A DNA stretch of 11,942 nucleotides from Marinosulfonomonas sp. (GCA_026989405.1 JALSJL010000392.1:1-11942); one strand, 5' to 3'. Positions 1-7,410 are shown, counted from the stretch's first letter. Notes: generated by a model from the sequence alone, not told the origin. Numbers and translations: made by a program.

Positions 1-590
1 ACATGGGCGACGCACAGGTCGGTGCGCAGGCGCGGTTGATGAGCCAGGCCATGCGAAAACTGACAGGCGCCATCTCGCGTTCCAAGTGCACGGTCATTTT
101 CATCAACCAGATCCGCATGAAGATCGGCGTGATGTTTGGCAGCCCGGAAACGACGACCGGCGGCAATGCGCTGAAATTCTATTCTTCCGTGCGCCTCGAC
201 ATCCGTCGCATCGGTGCCATCAAGGACCGGGATGAAGTTGTCGGCAATTCGACACGTGTTAAGGTCGTGAAGAACAAGGTTGCACCGCCGTTCAAACAGG
301 TTGAGTTCGACATCATGTATGGCGAAGGGATTTCCAAGACCGGCGAATTGGTGGATCTTGGCGTCAAGGCCGGCGTCGTCGAAAAATCCGGCTCGTGGTA
401 TTCTTACGGTGACGAGCGGATCGGTCAGGGCCGCGAGAATGCAAAGGCCTATCTGAAAGAACACCCGAAGATTGCGCTTGAGATCGAAGACAAGATTCGT
501 GCAGCGCACGGGCTGGATTTTGATCTCGCAGCCGAACTGGACAAGATCGCGGAGCCGGCTGCCATTCCCGATTCAGTCATCGAAAGCTGA
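1..590 (+). CDS. recA: RecA recombinase, C-terminal part (5' end outside window)
   Basis: RecA forms ATP-dependent filaments on single-stranded DNA in the cytoplasm, drives strand exchange, and triggers LexA self-cleavage in the SOS response. About 195 residues are visible (reading phase starts at base 3). The window opens within DNA-binding loop L1 (GDAQVG, equivalent to GDSHMG in E. coli). The core strand VIFINQIR (visible residues 31-38) contains the asparagine-glutamine pair that senses nucleotide. Loop L2 follows at about residues 41-57 (MFGSPETTTGGNALKF). Then come the conserved RVKVVKNK segment, YGEGIS, and the C-terminal domain with WYSYGDERIGQG. The tail is acidic and variable, as usual. 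The Walker A region and any upstream SOS box lie outside the window. The frame is intact to its TGA and a terminator follows at once, so recA and alaS are probably separate transcription units. Identification is secure. Confidence 0.98.
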   Translation, partial: MGDAQVGAQARLMSQAMRKLTGAISRSKCTVIFINQIRMKIGVMFGSPETTTGGNALKFYSSVRLDIRRIGAIKDRDEVVGNSTRVKVVKNKVAPPFKQVEFDIMYGEGISKTGELVDLGVKAGVVEKSGSWYSYGDERIGQGRENAKAYLKEHPKIALEIEDKIRAAHGLDFDLAAELDKIAEPAAIPDSVIES

Positions 591-608
591 GAAAGCCGCA
601 TGGATCGC

Positions 609-636
609 AGGCCGGGCCAACAAGCCCGGCCTTTCC
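609..636 (+). terminator. Rho-independent terminator of recA
   Basis: A perfect 9-bp stem (609-617 paired with 624-632, AGGCCGGGC against GCCCGGCCT) encloses a 6-base loop CAACAA. The T run downstream is short (TTT, then CC). It starts 19 bases after the recA stop. The U tract is weak, but the GC-rich stem and its position make termination of recA transcription the best reading. Confidence 0.85.
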
Positions 637-644
637 ATGTCGTG

Positions 645-673
645 TGGACAGTCGTTTTGCAGTTGTTTAAAGG
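645..673 (+). promoter_or_regulatory. Possible alaS promoter (weak match)
   Basis: TGGACA at 645-650 matches five of six bases of a sigma-70 -35 box. Seventeen bases further, TAAAGG (668-673) is only a poor -10. It lies in the 124-base spacer between the recA terminator and alaS, where a promoter is expected. The -10 box is unconvincing, so the exact site is uncertain. Confidence 0.25.
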
Positions 674-714
674 GTATCGAACCCACCAAACCCAAAGCAA
701 AGACAAACCTGCCC

Positions 715-3375
715 ATGGCCAGCCTGAATGACATCCGGTCCACCTTTCTGGACTACTTCGAACGCAACGGCCACAGGGTCGTCGAAAGCTCTCCGTTGGT
801 GCCGCGCAACGACCCGACCTTGATGTTCACCAATTCGGGTATGGTCCAGTTCAAGAACCTGTTCACCGGCGCGGAAACGCGCGACTACAAGCGGGCGACC
901 ACGGCGCAAAAATGCGTGCGGGCCGGGGGCAAACACAACGATCTGGACAATGTCGGCTATACCGCGCGCCACCTGACATTTTTCGAGATGTTGGGCAACT
1001 TTTCCTTTGGCGACTATTTCAAGGAGGAAGCAATCCCGTTTGCCTGGGAACTGCTGACACGGGAATTTGACCTCGACGCCGACCGATTGCTGGTGACGAT
1101 TTACCATACCGATGACGAGGCTGCCGACATATGGAAGAAGGTTGCCGGCTTGCCCGACGAACGGATCATCCGCATTGCGACCGATGACAATTTCTGGCGG
1201 ATGGGTCCGACTGGTCCATGTGGCCCGAGCACCGAAATTTTCTTTGACCATGGCCCGGACATTCCGGGTGGTCCGCCTGGCTCTCCCGATGAAGACGGCG
1301 ACCGGTTCGTTGAAATCTGGAACCTCGTGTTCATGCAGAATGAGCAACTTGAGGACGGCCGTTTGCTGGACCTGCCGAACCAGTCGATCGATACCGGGAT
1401 GGGCCTGGAACGCATGGGGACAATTCTCCAGGGCAAACACGATCTGTTCGATACCGACCTGATGCGCAACCTGATCGAAGCAAGCGCCAGCGCGACCGGT
1501 CAGGACCCTGACGGGCCGGGCAGGGTGCATCATCGGGTCATTGCCGACCATCTGCGGTCCACATCTTTCCTGATTGCCGAAGGGGTTTTGCCATCGAACG
1601 AAGGCCGCGGGTACGTGTTGCGCCGGATCATGCGCCGGGCCATGCGACACGCCCATCAACTAGGTGCAACCGACCCGGTCATGCATCGGCTCGTTCCGGC
1701 TCTGGTGGCCCAGATGGGCCAGGCCTACCCCGAACTGAACCAGGCCCAGGCAACGATCGAGGAAACCCTGCGTCTTGAAGAAACCCGTTTCCGGGCGACC
1801 CTTGACCGGGGCCTTCGCCTGCTGGACGATGAGCTTGAAAAACTGCCCGACGGCGGCGCCTTGCCCGGAGAAACAGCGTTCCGGCTTTATGACACCTATG
1901 GTTTCCCGCTCGATCTGACCCAGGATGCCTTGCGCGAACGCAACCGCGATGTGGACATCGCCGGGTTTGAAAAGGCCATGGCCGAGCAAAAGGCGCGCGC
2001 CCGTGCGGCCTGGACGGGCTCCGGGGAAACCGCGGATGCCGTCATCTGGCTCGACCTCGCACAGCAGCACGGCGCGACCGATTTTATCGGCTATGAAGAT
2101 GAGACCGCCGAGGGCCAGATTTTGGCACTGGTGCGTGATGGCGCCACGATCGAGGAAGCCTCTGAGGGCGAACTGGTTCAGATCGTTCTGAACCAGACCC
2201 CGTTTTACGCGGAAAGTGGCGGCCAGGTGGGCGATACCGGGCAGTTGAAAACGGAAACGGCTGTCGTTCGGATCACCGACACGAAACAGGTGGCCGGGGT
2301 GTTTGCGCATTTCGGCAAGGTGGAAAGTGGTCGGCTGGCATCGGGCCAGGCCGCCGAACTGGCGGTTGACCGTGAGAGGCGAACCAAAATTCGGGCCAAT
2401 CACTCGGCCACGCACCTGTTGAATGAAGCCCTGCGTGAGACGCTTGGCGCCCATGTTGCCCAACGCGGATCGTTGAATGATGACAAGCGGTTGCGGTTCG
2501 ACTTTTCACATAACAAGGCACTTTCGCGCGAAGAACTGAACAGGGTTTCGGACACTGTGAACAGCTTTATCCGCCAGAACTCGCTGGTTGAAACGCGCAT
2601 CATGACACCGCAACAGGCGCGTGATATCGGCGCGCAGGCGCTGTTTGGCGAAAAATATGGCGACGAGGTGCGTGTCGTGTCGATGGGGCGCGCCGAGACC
2701 GGCAAGGGGCTGGATGGCAAGACCTGGTCGATTGAACTTTGCGGCGGCACCCATGTCGAGCGGACGGGCGACATTGGCCTGTTTGTGATCCTTGGTGACA
2801 GCGCGTCCAGCTCGGGCGTGCGCCGGATCGAAGCGTTGACCGGTGCTGAGGCTCTGAAACACATCGAAAAGCAAAGCGGGGTTCTCGCCGATGCTGCGGC
2901 CGTTCTGAAAGTGCCGGTCGATGACATTCCGAGCCGCGCCGCCAGCCTTGTGCGGGAGCGGCGCGCGCTTGAAAATGAGATCTCGCAGCTGCGCCGGGAA
3001 CTGGCCATGGGCGCCGGCGACACGGGCGAGGGACCGCACACTGCCAGGGAAATCGGCGGCATGAAATTCGTGGCCCAGGTCTTGAAGGGCGTGTCGGGCA
3101 AGGAGCTTCCCGGTCTGATTGACGAACACAAGGCACGGCTGGGGTCAGGCGTCATCCTGCTGATTGCGGACGCCGGCGGAAAAGCAGCCGTCGCAGCCGG
3201 CGTTACCAAGGATCTCATCGAAAAGGTGTCTGCCGTTGACGTGGTGCGCACCGCCGTGCAGGAACTGGGCGGAAAAGGTGGTGGAGGCCGGCCAGAACTG
3301 GCCCAGGGCGGCGGGGCTGATATTGGCGGGGCCGAGCGGGCCATCGCGGCCACAGAAAAACTGTTGGGAGAGTGA
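715..3375 (+). CDS. alaS: Alanyl-tRNA synthetase
   Basis: This class II synthetase charges tRNA-Ala and clears mischarged Ser- and Gly-tRNA-Ala, in the cytoplasm. At 886 residues it is a normal full length (E. coli 876). The N-terminal catalytic domain begins SLNDIRSTFLDYF and carries motif 2 around residues 72-99 (GKHNDLDNVGYTARH, then FFEMLGNFSFGDYFK). The editing domain has the zinc-site HxxxH (H563, H567) and CxxxH (C676, H680). The C-terminal DHHA1/C-Ala domain ends with the glycine-rich GKGGGGRPELAQGGG signature. I chose ATG 715 because homologues begin at this point. The in-frame ATG at 637 lies directly after the recA terminator and would add an unrelated leader. No clear Shine-Dalgarno sequence precedes ATG 715. 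One oddity is leucine 87 in motif 2, where E. coli has the second histidine of RHHTFFEM. A DUF1330 gene follows after one base and is probably co-transcribed. Confidence 0.98.
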   Translation: MASLNDIRSTFLDYFERNGHRVVESSPLVPRNDPTLMFTNSGMVQFKNLFTGAETRDYKRATTAQKCVRAGGKHNDLDNVGYTARHLTFFEMLGNFSFGDYFKEEAIPFAWELLTREFDLDADRLLVTIYHTDDEAADIWKKVAGLPDERIIRIATDDNFWRMGPTGPCGPSTEIFFDHGPDIPGGPPGSPDEDGDRFVEIWNLVFMQNEQLEDGRLLDLPNQSIDTGMGLERMGTILQGKHDLFDTDLMRNLIEASASATGQDPDGPGRVHHRVIADHLRSTSFLIAEGVLPSNEGRGYVLRRIMRRAMRHAHQLGATDPVMHRLVPALVAQMGQAYPELNQAQATIEETLRLEETRFRATLDRGLRLLDDELEKLPDGGALPGETAFRLYDTYGFPLDLTQDALRERNRDVDIAGFEKAMAEQKARARAAWTGSGETADAVIWLDLAQQHGATDFIGYEDETAEGQILALVRDGATIEEASEGELVQIVLNQTPFYAESGGQVGDTGQLKTETAVVRITDTKQVAGVFAHFGKVESGRLASGQAAELAVDRERRTKIRANHSATHLLNEALRETLGAHVAQRGSLNDDKRLRFDFSHNKALSREELNRVSDTVNSFIRQNSLVETRIMTPQQARDIGAQALFGEKYGDEVRVVSMGRAETGKGLDGKTWSIELCGGTHVERTGDIGLFVILGDSASSSGVRRIEALTGAEALKHIEKQSGVLADAAAVLKVPVDDIPSRAASLVRERRALENEISQLRRELAMGAGDTGEGPHTAREIGGMKFVAQVLKGVSGKELPGLIDEHKARLGSGVILLIADAGGKAAVAAGVTKDLIEKVSAVDVVRTAVQELGGKGGGGRPELAQGGGADIGGAERAIAATEKLLGE
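2173..2196 (+). repeat. Perfect 9-bp inverted repeat inside alaS
   Basis: CTGGTTCAG (2173-2181) and CTGAACCAG (2188-2196) are exact reverse complements separated by ATCGTT. The DNA encodes residues of the conserved editing-domain stretch LVQIVLNQT, so the repeat may simply follow from codon choice. It could form a hairpin in the mRNA. No function is shown. Confidence 0.5.
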
Positions 3376-3376
3376 A

Positions 3377-3664
3377 ATGGGTGCCCTTTGGATTGCACAT
3401 GTCAAGGTTACGGATGAAGAGGCCTACATGAAATATGCCGCCATCGCCACCGAGGCGATTGCCGAACATGGCGGCACATTCATTGCGCGCGGCGGCCGGT
3501 TTGTTCAGCTTGAGGGCAACGCCCGGCCGCGCAATGTCGTGGCCCGGTTTGCCTCGGTCGAGGATGCGCTGGCATGCTACAACTCGCCCAGGTATCAGGA
3601 GGCGCTGAGCTTTGCCAGGAACGCAAGTGAGCGCGACCTCATGGTGTTGGAGACCGACGACTAG
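3377..3664 (+). CDS. DUF1330 family small protein
   Basis: A 95-residue cytoplasmic protein of the DUF1330 family (Pfam PF07045), whose members adopt a ferredoxin-like dimeric alpha/beta-barrel fold. No biochemical role is established for the family and I do not assign one. The family pattern is clear: WIAHVKVTDEEAYMKYA at residues 5-21, HGGTFIARGGRF at 31-42, a short acidic turn LEGNARPRNVVARF at 45-58, then CYNSPRYQEA at 67-76 and the final strand DLMVLE. There is no signal peptide or membrane segment. Its ATG begins one base after the alaS stop, and the purine-rich GGGAGAG at the end of alaS serves as ribosome binding site, so it is very likely translated from the alaS mRNA. It ends 17 bases from the oppositely oriented typA stop. 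The family is confident; the role is unknown. Confidence 0.9.
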   Translation: MGALWIAHVKVTDEEAYMKYAAIATEAIAEHGGTFIARGGRFVQLEGNARPRNVVARFASVEDALACYNSPRYQEALSFARNASERDLMVLETDD

Positions 3665-3681
3665 GCCTTGTCCGGGCGTGT

Positions 3682-5502
3682 CTACTTGTCCGTTCGGGCC
3701 GCGCGTTTGCGTTCATGCGGATCAAGGTGTCGTTTGCGCAGGCGAATGGATTTCGGCGTGACTTCAACCAGTTCATCATTGTCGATATAGGCAATCGCTT
3801 CTTCCAGAGACAACCGCACCGGCGGCGTGAGGCGCACGGCGTCGTCCGTTCCCGATGCGCGCACATTGGTCAGCTTTTTCCCCTTGAGCGGGTTCACTTT
3901 CAGATCATTTTCGCGCGAATGCTCGCCGATGATCATACCGGTATAAACCTGTTCCTGCGGGCCGATGAACATCCGCCCGCGTTCTTCGAGGTTCCACAGC
4001 GCATAGGCAACCGAAACGCCGTTTTCCATCGAGATCAGAACCCCGGCGCGCCGCCCGGGTATGGAGCCCTTGTGCGGGGTCCAGCCATGGAAAACCCGGT
4101 TGAGAACACCGGTTCCGCGGGTGTCGGTCAGAAATTCACCGTGATAGCCGATCAGGCCGCGCGATGGGACATGCGCAATGATCCGGGTCTTGCCGGCGCC
4201 CGAGGGGCGCATGTCGGCAAGTTCGCCCTTGCGTGGACCGGTCAGTTTTTCGATCACTGCGCCGGTGTATTCGTCATCGACATCGATGGTGACCTCTTCG
4301 ACGGGTTCCAGTGTCTGACCATCTTCTTCGCGCATGATGACCTGGGGGCGCGAGATCGACAGTTCGAACCCTTCGCGGCGCATGTTTTCGATCAGAACCC
4401 CCATCTGCAGTTCGCCCCGTCCGGCCACCTCAAACGCTTCGCCGCCGGGCGTGTCGCTGACCTGGATGGCGACGTTGATTTCGGCTTCCTTCATCAGGCG
4501 CTCACGGATCACGCGCGACTGGACTTTCTTGCCATCGCGTCCGGCAAGCGGGCTGTTGTTGATCCCGAATGTGACGGAAATTGTTGGTGGGTCAATGGGT
4601 TGGGCGGGGATCGGTTGTTCCACGGACAGATCGCACAGCGTGTCGGCAACGGTTGCCTTGCTCATCCCGGCTATGGTCACGATGTCGCCAGCCTCGGCCT
4701 GGTCGATGGCTTGTTGATTGAGGCCGCGAAAGGCCATGACCTTGGTCACGCGGAATTGCTCGATCCTGTCCCCATCACGGCTGAGCGCCTTGATGGTTTC
4801 CCCGGTTTTCAGGGTCCCCGATTCGACCCGTCCGGTCAGAATGCGGCCAATGAACGGGTCAGCGCTCAGGGTGGTGGCCAACATGCGAAACGGCTCGTCC
4901 TTGTGGGCAATCTGGGTGGGTGCCGGGATGTGCTCGATCACGAGATCGAACAGCGCGTCCAGGTTTTCACGCGCCCCATCCAGCCCGACGTCAGCCCATC
5001 CCGAACGACCGGATGCATACAGGATCGGAAAATCCAGCTGGTCGTTGTCGGCCCCCAGGTTTGCGAACAGATCGAACACCTCGTCCAGGGCCCGATCGGG
5101 GTCTGCGTCCGGCTTGTCGACCTTGTTCAGCACAACGATCGGGCGCAGCCCCAGTGCCAGCGCCTTTGCGGTCACGAATTTGGTCTGCGGCATCGGGCCT
5201 TCGGCGGCATCCACCAGCAAGACCACCCCATCGACCATCGACAGGATGCGCTCGACCTCACCGCCGAAATCGGCGTGTCCGGGTGTGTCGACAATGTTGA
5301 TCCGGGTGTCTTTCCATTCTACCGATGTCGCCTTGGCCAGGATCGTGATACCGCGCTCGCGCTCCAGATCGTTGGAATCCATGGCGCGCTCGGCCACCGC
5401 CTGGTTTTCGCGGAAGGCACCGGATTGTTTCAGGAGTTCGTCGACCAGGGTGGTTTTTCCGTGGTCGACATGCGCGATGATCGCGATATTACGCAGGTCC
5501 AT
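3682..5502 (-). CDS. typA: GTPase TypA/BipA, ribosome-associated translational GTPase
   Basis: TypA is an EF-G/LepA-like GTPase that binds the 70S ribosome and is known for roles in stress, low-temperature growth and 50S assembly. The protein has 606 residues, the usual length. The G domain shows G1 AHVDHGKT (10-17), G2 with RGIT (50-53), G3 DTPGH (72-76) and G4 NKVD (126-129). Domain II begins near residue 200, and EF-G-like domains III and V follow (GRGELQMGVLIENMRREG, then PSRGLIGYHGEFLTDTRGTG). The family-specific C-terminal domain has GEHSRENDLKVNP, KKLTNVRASG and a basic tail after VTPKSIRLRKR. The start at 5502 gives the canonical MDLRNIAIIAHVDHGKT opening and has AAGG seven bases upstream. 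A further in-frame TTG at 5553 would add 17 residues not expected in the family. It lies 105 bases downstream of the SYLF gene on the same strand. Confidence 0.97.
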   Translation of the reverse strand: MDLRNIAIIAHVDHGKTTLVDELLKQSGAFRENQAVAERAMDSNDLERERGITILAKATSVEWKDTRINIVDTPGHADFGGEVERILSMVDGVVLLVDAAEGPMPQTKFVTAKALALGLRPIVVLNKVDKPDADPDRALDEVFDLFANLGADNDQLDFPILYASGRSGWADVGLDGARENLDALFDLVIEHIPAPTQIAHKDEPFRMLATTLSADPFIGRILTGRVESGTLKTGETIKALSRDGDRIEQFRVTKVMAFRGLNQQAIDQAEAGDIVTIAGMSKATVADTLCDLSVEQPIPAQPIDPPTISVTFGINNSPLAGRDGKKVQSRVIRERLMKEAEINVAIQVSDTPGGEAFEVAGRGELQMGVLIENMRREGFELSISRPQVIMREEDGQTLEPVEEVTIDVDDEYTGAVIEKLTGPRKGELADMRPSGAGKTRIIAHVPSRGLIGYHGEFLTDTRGTGVLNRVFHGWTPHKGSIPGRRAGVLISMENGVSVAYALWNLEERGRMFIGPQEQVYTGMIIGEHSRENDLKVNPLKGKKLTNVRASGTDDAVRLTPPVRLSLEEAIAYIDNDELVEVTPKSIRLRKRHLDPHERKRAARTDK

Positions 5503-5509
5503 TTTTCTA

Positions 5510-5513
5510 CCTT
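5510..5513 (-). promoter_or_regulatory. Ribosome binding site of typA
   Basis: On the minus strand AAGG lies seven bases before the ATG at 5502. This spacing supports the family-typical start over the upstream in-frame TTG at 5553. Confidence 0.7.
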
Positions 5514-5567
5514 GAATGGGAAGTCGCACGCCCCCTAACCCCTGCCGCGGCAAAAGGCCAGTGACAA

Positions 5568-5597
5568 AGCATCGCGCCCGCGCTGAAATGCAGTCAA
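5568..5597 (-). promoter_or_regulatory. Possible typA promoter
   Basis: Reading the minus strand, TTGACT (5592-5597) matches five of six -35 bases. GATGCT (5568-5573) follows after 18 bases and matches only three of six -10 bases. It sits in the 105-base spacer between the SYLF stop and typA, and would give a leader of about 60 bases containing the 10-bp palindrome TGCCGCGGCA (5543-5552). It is a plausible but weak candidate; typA could also be read through from the SYLF gene. Confidence 0.3.
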
Positions 5598-5607
5598 GCG
5601 CCCCGTA

Positions 5608-6171
5608 TCAGGGGATGATGCGGGTGTATTTTGTGCCCTCAATGGTCGCGCCGGCAATCAGCCCCGCCTGACCAAAGACGACAGCGATCACCGGGGTGAG
5701 CGTCGTGGTGGTATCGACCGAAATGGTCTCGCCCTCATTTTTCAGGACATAACGGACGTCGGCACCGACGGCCCAGCCAGGTGAATTCCGGAACTCTGCC
5801 AATGCATCCTGGGTCATGAAAAACAGAACGTGAGCATACTGCTGTGCACCGATCTGCAGCCCGATACTGGCTTTGGCCGCCGAATAGTAGTCTACGGTCA
5901 CCCCCCCCACGCGCAGCGCGCCGCGCCCGTAGGCGCCGCCGATGCCAAGCCCGACACGCGTCACAAGTGGCATGACAAGCATGCCCGCCGCCTTGTCGGC
6001 AAGGTCGCGGGTGCTGGGATATGTTGAAAACAGATAGTTTAGCGCTGCATCGACACGGGCGTCGATCTGCTCGGCGCCGTTGCTGCCCAAACCGTTCGAA
6101 CAGCCCGCCGCCGTCAGCAGGGCTGCGGATCCTGCGCTGGTGAATAGAACCCGCCGGGTAAGTTTTGTCAT
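5608..6171 (-). CDS. SYLF/Ysc84-domain lipoprotein
   Basis: A 187-residue predicted envelope lipoprotein with a SYLF (Ysc84, PF04366) domain. The fold is known for lipid binding in eukaryotic members; its bacterial role is poorly defined. The N-terminus has twin arginines at 6-7 (TRRVLF), a hydrophobic stretch (8-22) and a lipobox-like TAAGC with the acceptor cysteine at residue 24. Export could be by Tat or Sec. The mature part begins with a polar linker. The SYLF domain covers about 58-187, with KAAGMLVMPLVTRVGLGIGGAYGRGAL (60-86), the YYS motif (95-97), SIGLQIGAQQYAHVLFFMT (102-120) and the family ending GTKYTRIIP. ATG 6171 is preceded by AAGGA seven bases upstream. A strong promoter lies in the 122-base spacer from hemB (6232-6260), so it probably has its own transcript. 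The domain call is firm; the function is not known. Confidence 0.92.
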   Translation of the reverse strand: MTKLTRRVLFTSAGSAALLTAAGCSNGLGSNGAEQIDARVDAALNYLFSTYPSTRDLADKAAGMLVMPLVTRVGLGIGGAYGRGALRVGGVTVDYYSAAKASIGLQIGAQQYAHVLFFMTQDALAEFRNSPGWAVGADVRYVLKNEGETISVDTTTTLTPVIAVVFGQAGLIAGATIEGTKYTRIIP

Positions 6172-6204
6172 GGGGTTTTCCTTGTCTGCCGGTTGCCTCT
6201 GTTG

Positions 6205-6222
6205 CCGGTCTTATGCGACCGG
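6205..6222. repeat. Inverted repeat at predicted SYLF transcription start
   Basis: CCGGTC (6205-6210) and GACCGG (6217-6222) are a perfect 6-bp inverted repeat with a 6-base spacer TTATGC. The right arm is also part of the 8-bp palindrome GACCGGTC (6217-6224). The repeat covers roughly the first 20 transcribed bases after the predicted -10 box at 6232-6237. It could be an operator or a 5' mRNA hairpin. No regulator is identified. Confidence 0.45.
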
Positions 6223-6231
6223 TCCGGGCCG

Positions 6232-6260
6232 ACTATAGAACAGCAAAGCGCGGGTGTCAT
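6232..6260 (-). promoter_or_regulatory. Sigma-70-type promoter of the SYLF lipoprotein gene
   Basis: On the minus strand ATGACA (6255-6260, five of six to TTGACA) and TATAGT (6232-6237, five of six to TATAAT) are separated by the ideal 17 bases. Transcription would start near 6225, giving a leader of about 54 bases before the ATG at 6171. It is the best promoter match I found in the window. Confidence 0.7.
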
Positions 6261-6293
6261 CAGCAACCCGTTGTTGGGCGGATTTTAGCGCGC

Positions 6294-7292
6294 TCAGCCT
6301 CTCAGCAATCTGGCCGCGGCGGGTGCAAAATACGTGAGAATTCCGTCGCAGCCCGCCCGTTTGAAGCCAAGAAGGCTTTCCAGCATCACCTTGTTGCCAT
6401 CCAGCCATCCATTCTGGATGGCCGCGCTCAGCATCGCGTATTCCCCCGAGACCTGGTAGGCAAATGTCGGCGCGGCGAAACTGTCTTTTACCCGGCGACA
6501 GATATCCAGGTAGGGCATGCCCGGCTTGATCATGACCATGTCGGCGCCCTCGGCCAGGTCCCGGCCGACCTGGCGGATTGCCTCATCCGAATTGGCCGGG
6601 TCCATCTGGTAGGTGTTCTTGTCCCCCGCAAGCGCCCCGGCGGCCCCCACCGCGTCGCGAAACGGCCCGTAAAAGGCAGACGAAAACTTGGCCGCATAGG
6701 ACATGATGACCGTGTCGTGGAAACCGGCCCCCTCCAGCCCCGCGCGTATGGCGCCGATGCGCCCGTCCATCATGTCGGAGGGGCCGATGATGTCGGCGCC
6801 GGATTCGGCCTGAGCGACCGCCATGCGCACCAGGGCCGCCACCGTTTCGTCATTGACGATCCGCCCGTCGACCACATAGCCGTCATGGCCGTTGATGTTG
6901 TAGGGGTCGAGCGCCACATCCGTCATGACGGCAATTTCGGGCACCGCCTGTTTCACGGCCCGGATGGTCCGGTTCACCAGGTTGTCCGGGCTCCAGGCAT
7001 CGGCGCAATCTTCGGTTTTCAGTTCTTGTTTCACATAGGGGAAAATGCAGATGGCCGGGATCCCCAGCGACACGGCCTCGCGGGCGGCTTTCACCACCAG
7101 ATCAGGGCTCAGGCGCGCAACGCCGGGCATTGACGGGATATCTGTTGAACGATCCTTGCCCTCCTGAACAAACAGGGGCCAGATGAAATCCGAGGCATCC
7201 AGCCGGCTTTCGCGCACCAGGGCGCGCAGCGCAGGTGTTGCACGCAGACGCCGAGCGCGAAGGGCGGGGTAGGGCGCATGATGGTTTTGCAT
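6294..7292 (-). CDS. hemB: Delta-aminolevulinic acid dehydratase (porphobilinogen synthase)
   Basis: HemB joins two 5-aminolevulinate molecules into porphobilinogen, an early step of haem, bacteriochlorophyll and cobalamin synthesis in the cytoplasm. The 332 residues match the family length and form a TIM barrel with an N-terminal arm. Catalytic lysines are K202 in YAAKFSSAFYGPFRDA and K256 in MVMIKPGMPYLD. The metal-site segment is DVALDPYNINGHDG (125-138): D125, D129 and D137 stand where zinc-dependent enzymes have cysteines. This is the magnesium-type site known from Pseudomonas and alphaproteobacteria. YQMDPANSDEA (228-238) matches the region of the allosteric magnesium site. GAGGA nine bases before ATG 7292 supports the start. 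The gene is divergent from the membrane protein gene and upstream of the SYLF gene. No convincing terminator follows it, so some read-through into the SYLF gene is possible. Confidence 0.98.
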   Translation of the reverse strand: MQNHHAPYPALRARRLRATPALRALVRESRLDASDFIWPLFVQEGKDRSTDIPSMPGVARLSPDLVVKAAREAVSLGIPAICIFPYVKQELKTEDCADAWSPDNLVNRTIRAVKQAVPEIAVMTDVALDPYNINGHDGYVVDGRIVNDETVAALVRMAVAQAESGADIIGPSDMMDGRIGAIRAGLEGAGFHDTVIMSYAAKFSSAFYGPFRDAVGAAGALAGDKNTYQMDPANSDEAIRQVGRDLAEGADMVMIKPGMPYLDICRRVKDSFAAPTFAYQVSGEYAMLSAAIQNGWLDGNKVMLESLLGFKRAGCDGILTYFAPAAARLLRG

Positions 7293-7410
7293 TGAAAGCT
7301 GTCCTCGCTGTCACTATCAACCCGATTGACATGGATTTGCCCCCATCTCAAGGGTGCCCCGAACCGCGGGCGCCCGGCGGGGCATGTGAAACTGGGCAGG
7401 AACGGGTAAT
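7293..7410. promoter_or_regulatory. Divergent promoter region between hemB and the membrane protein gene
   Basis: This 118-base spacer must hold promoters for both directions. Rightward, a perfect -35 box TTGACA lies at 7326-7331, but the bases 16-18 further on are a poor -10. Leftward, GATAGT (minus strand, 7313-7318) resembles a -10, without a good -35. A spaced inverted repeat TGTCA (7309-7313)/TGACA (7327-7331) overlaps these elements, and the 10-bp palindrome CGGGCGCCCG lies at 7367-7376. The exact promoters are not resolved. Confidence 0.4.
7398..7402 (+). promoter_or_regulatory. Ribosome binding site for the TTG start at 7411
   Basis: AGGAA ends eight bases before TTG 7411. The reading frame is closed by an in-frame TGA at 7387-7389, and the next in-frame ATG (7447) lacks 12 residues that I recall as conserved (MDWYEAVFEVID). 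Together these favour the TTG start. Confidence 0.65.

Noticed and set aside
472..714. An N-terminal extension of alaS reaching back into recA.
   Set aside because: It would overlap recA and the recA terminator, and AlaRS homologues start at the residue encoded at 715.
667..3405. Several frames of 200-330 codons on the - strand antisense to alaS.
   Set aside because: alaS is complete and full length. The antisense translations are compositionally biased and show no motifs.
3667..3692. Direct repeat CTTGTCCG between the DUF1330 gene and the typA end.
   Set aside because: It is only 8 bp, occurs twice with one copy in typA coding DNA, and has no hairpin or mobile-element context.
3715..5538. 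A 607-codon open frame on the + strand antisense to typA.
   Set aside because: It mirrors typA almost end to end and its translation has no recognisable domain. Such antisense frames are expected when GC-rich codon use removes stops on the opposite strand.
6261..6296. A possible hemB terminator (CCC/GGG arms around 6267-6278).
   Set aside because: The arms are three or four base pairs and no T run follows on the minus strand, so it is too weak to call.
6165..7133. A 322-codon open frame on the + strand antisense to hemB.
   Set aside because: It covers the intact hemB gene and its translation has no recognisable domain.
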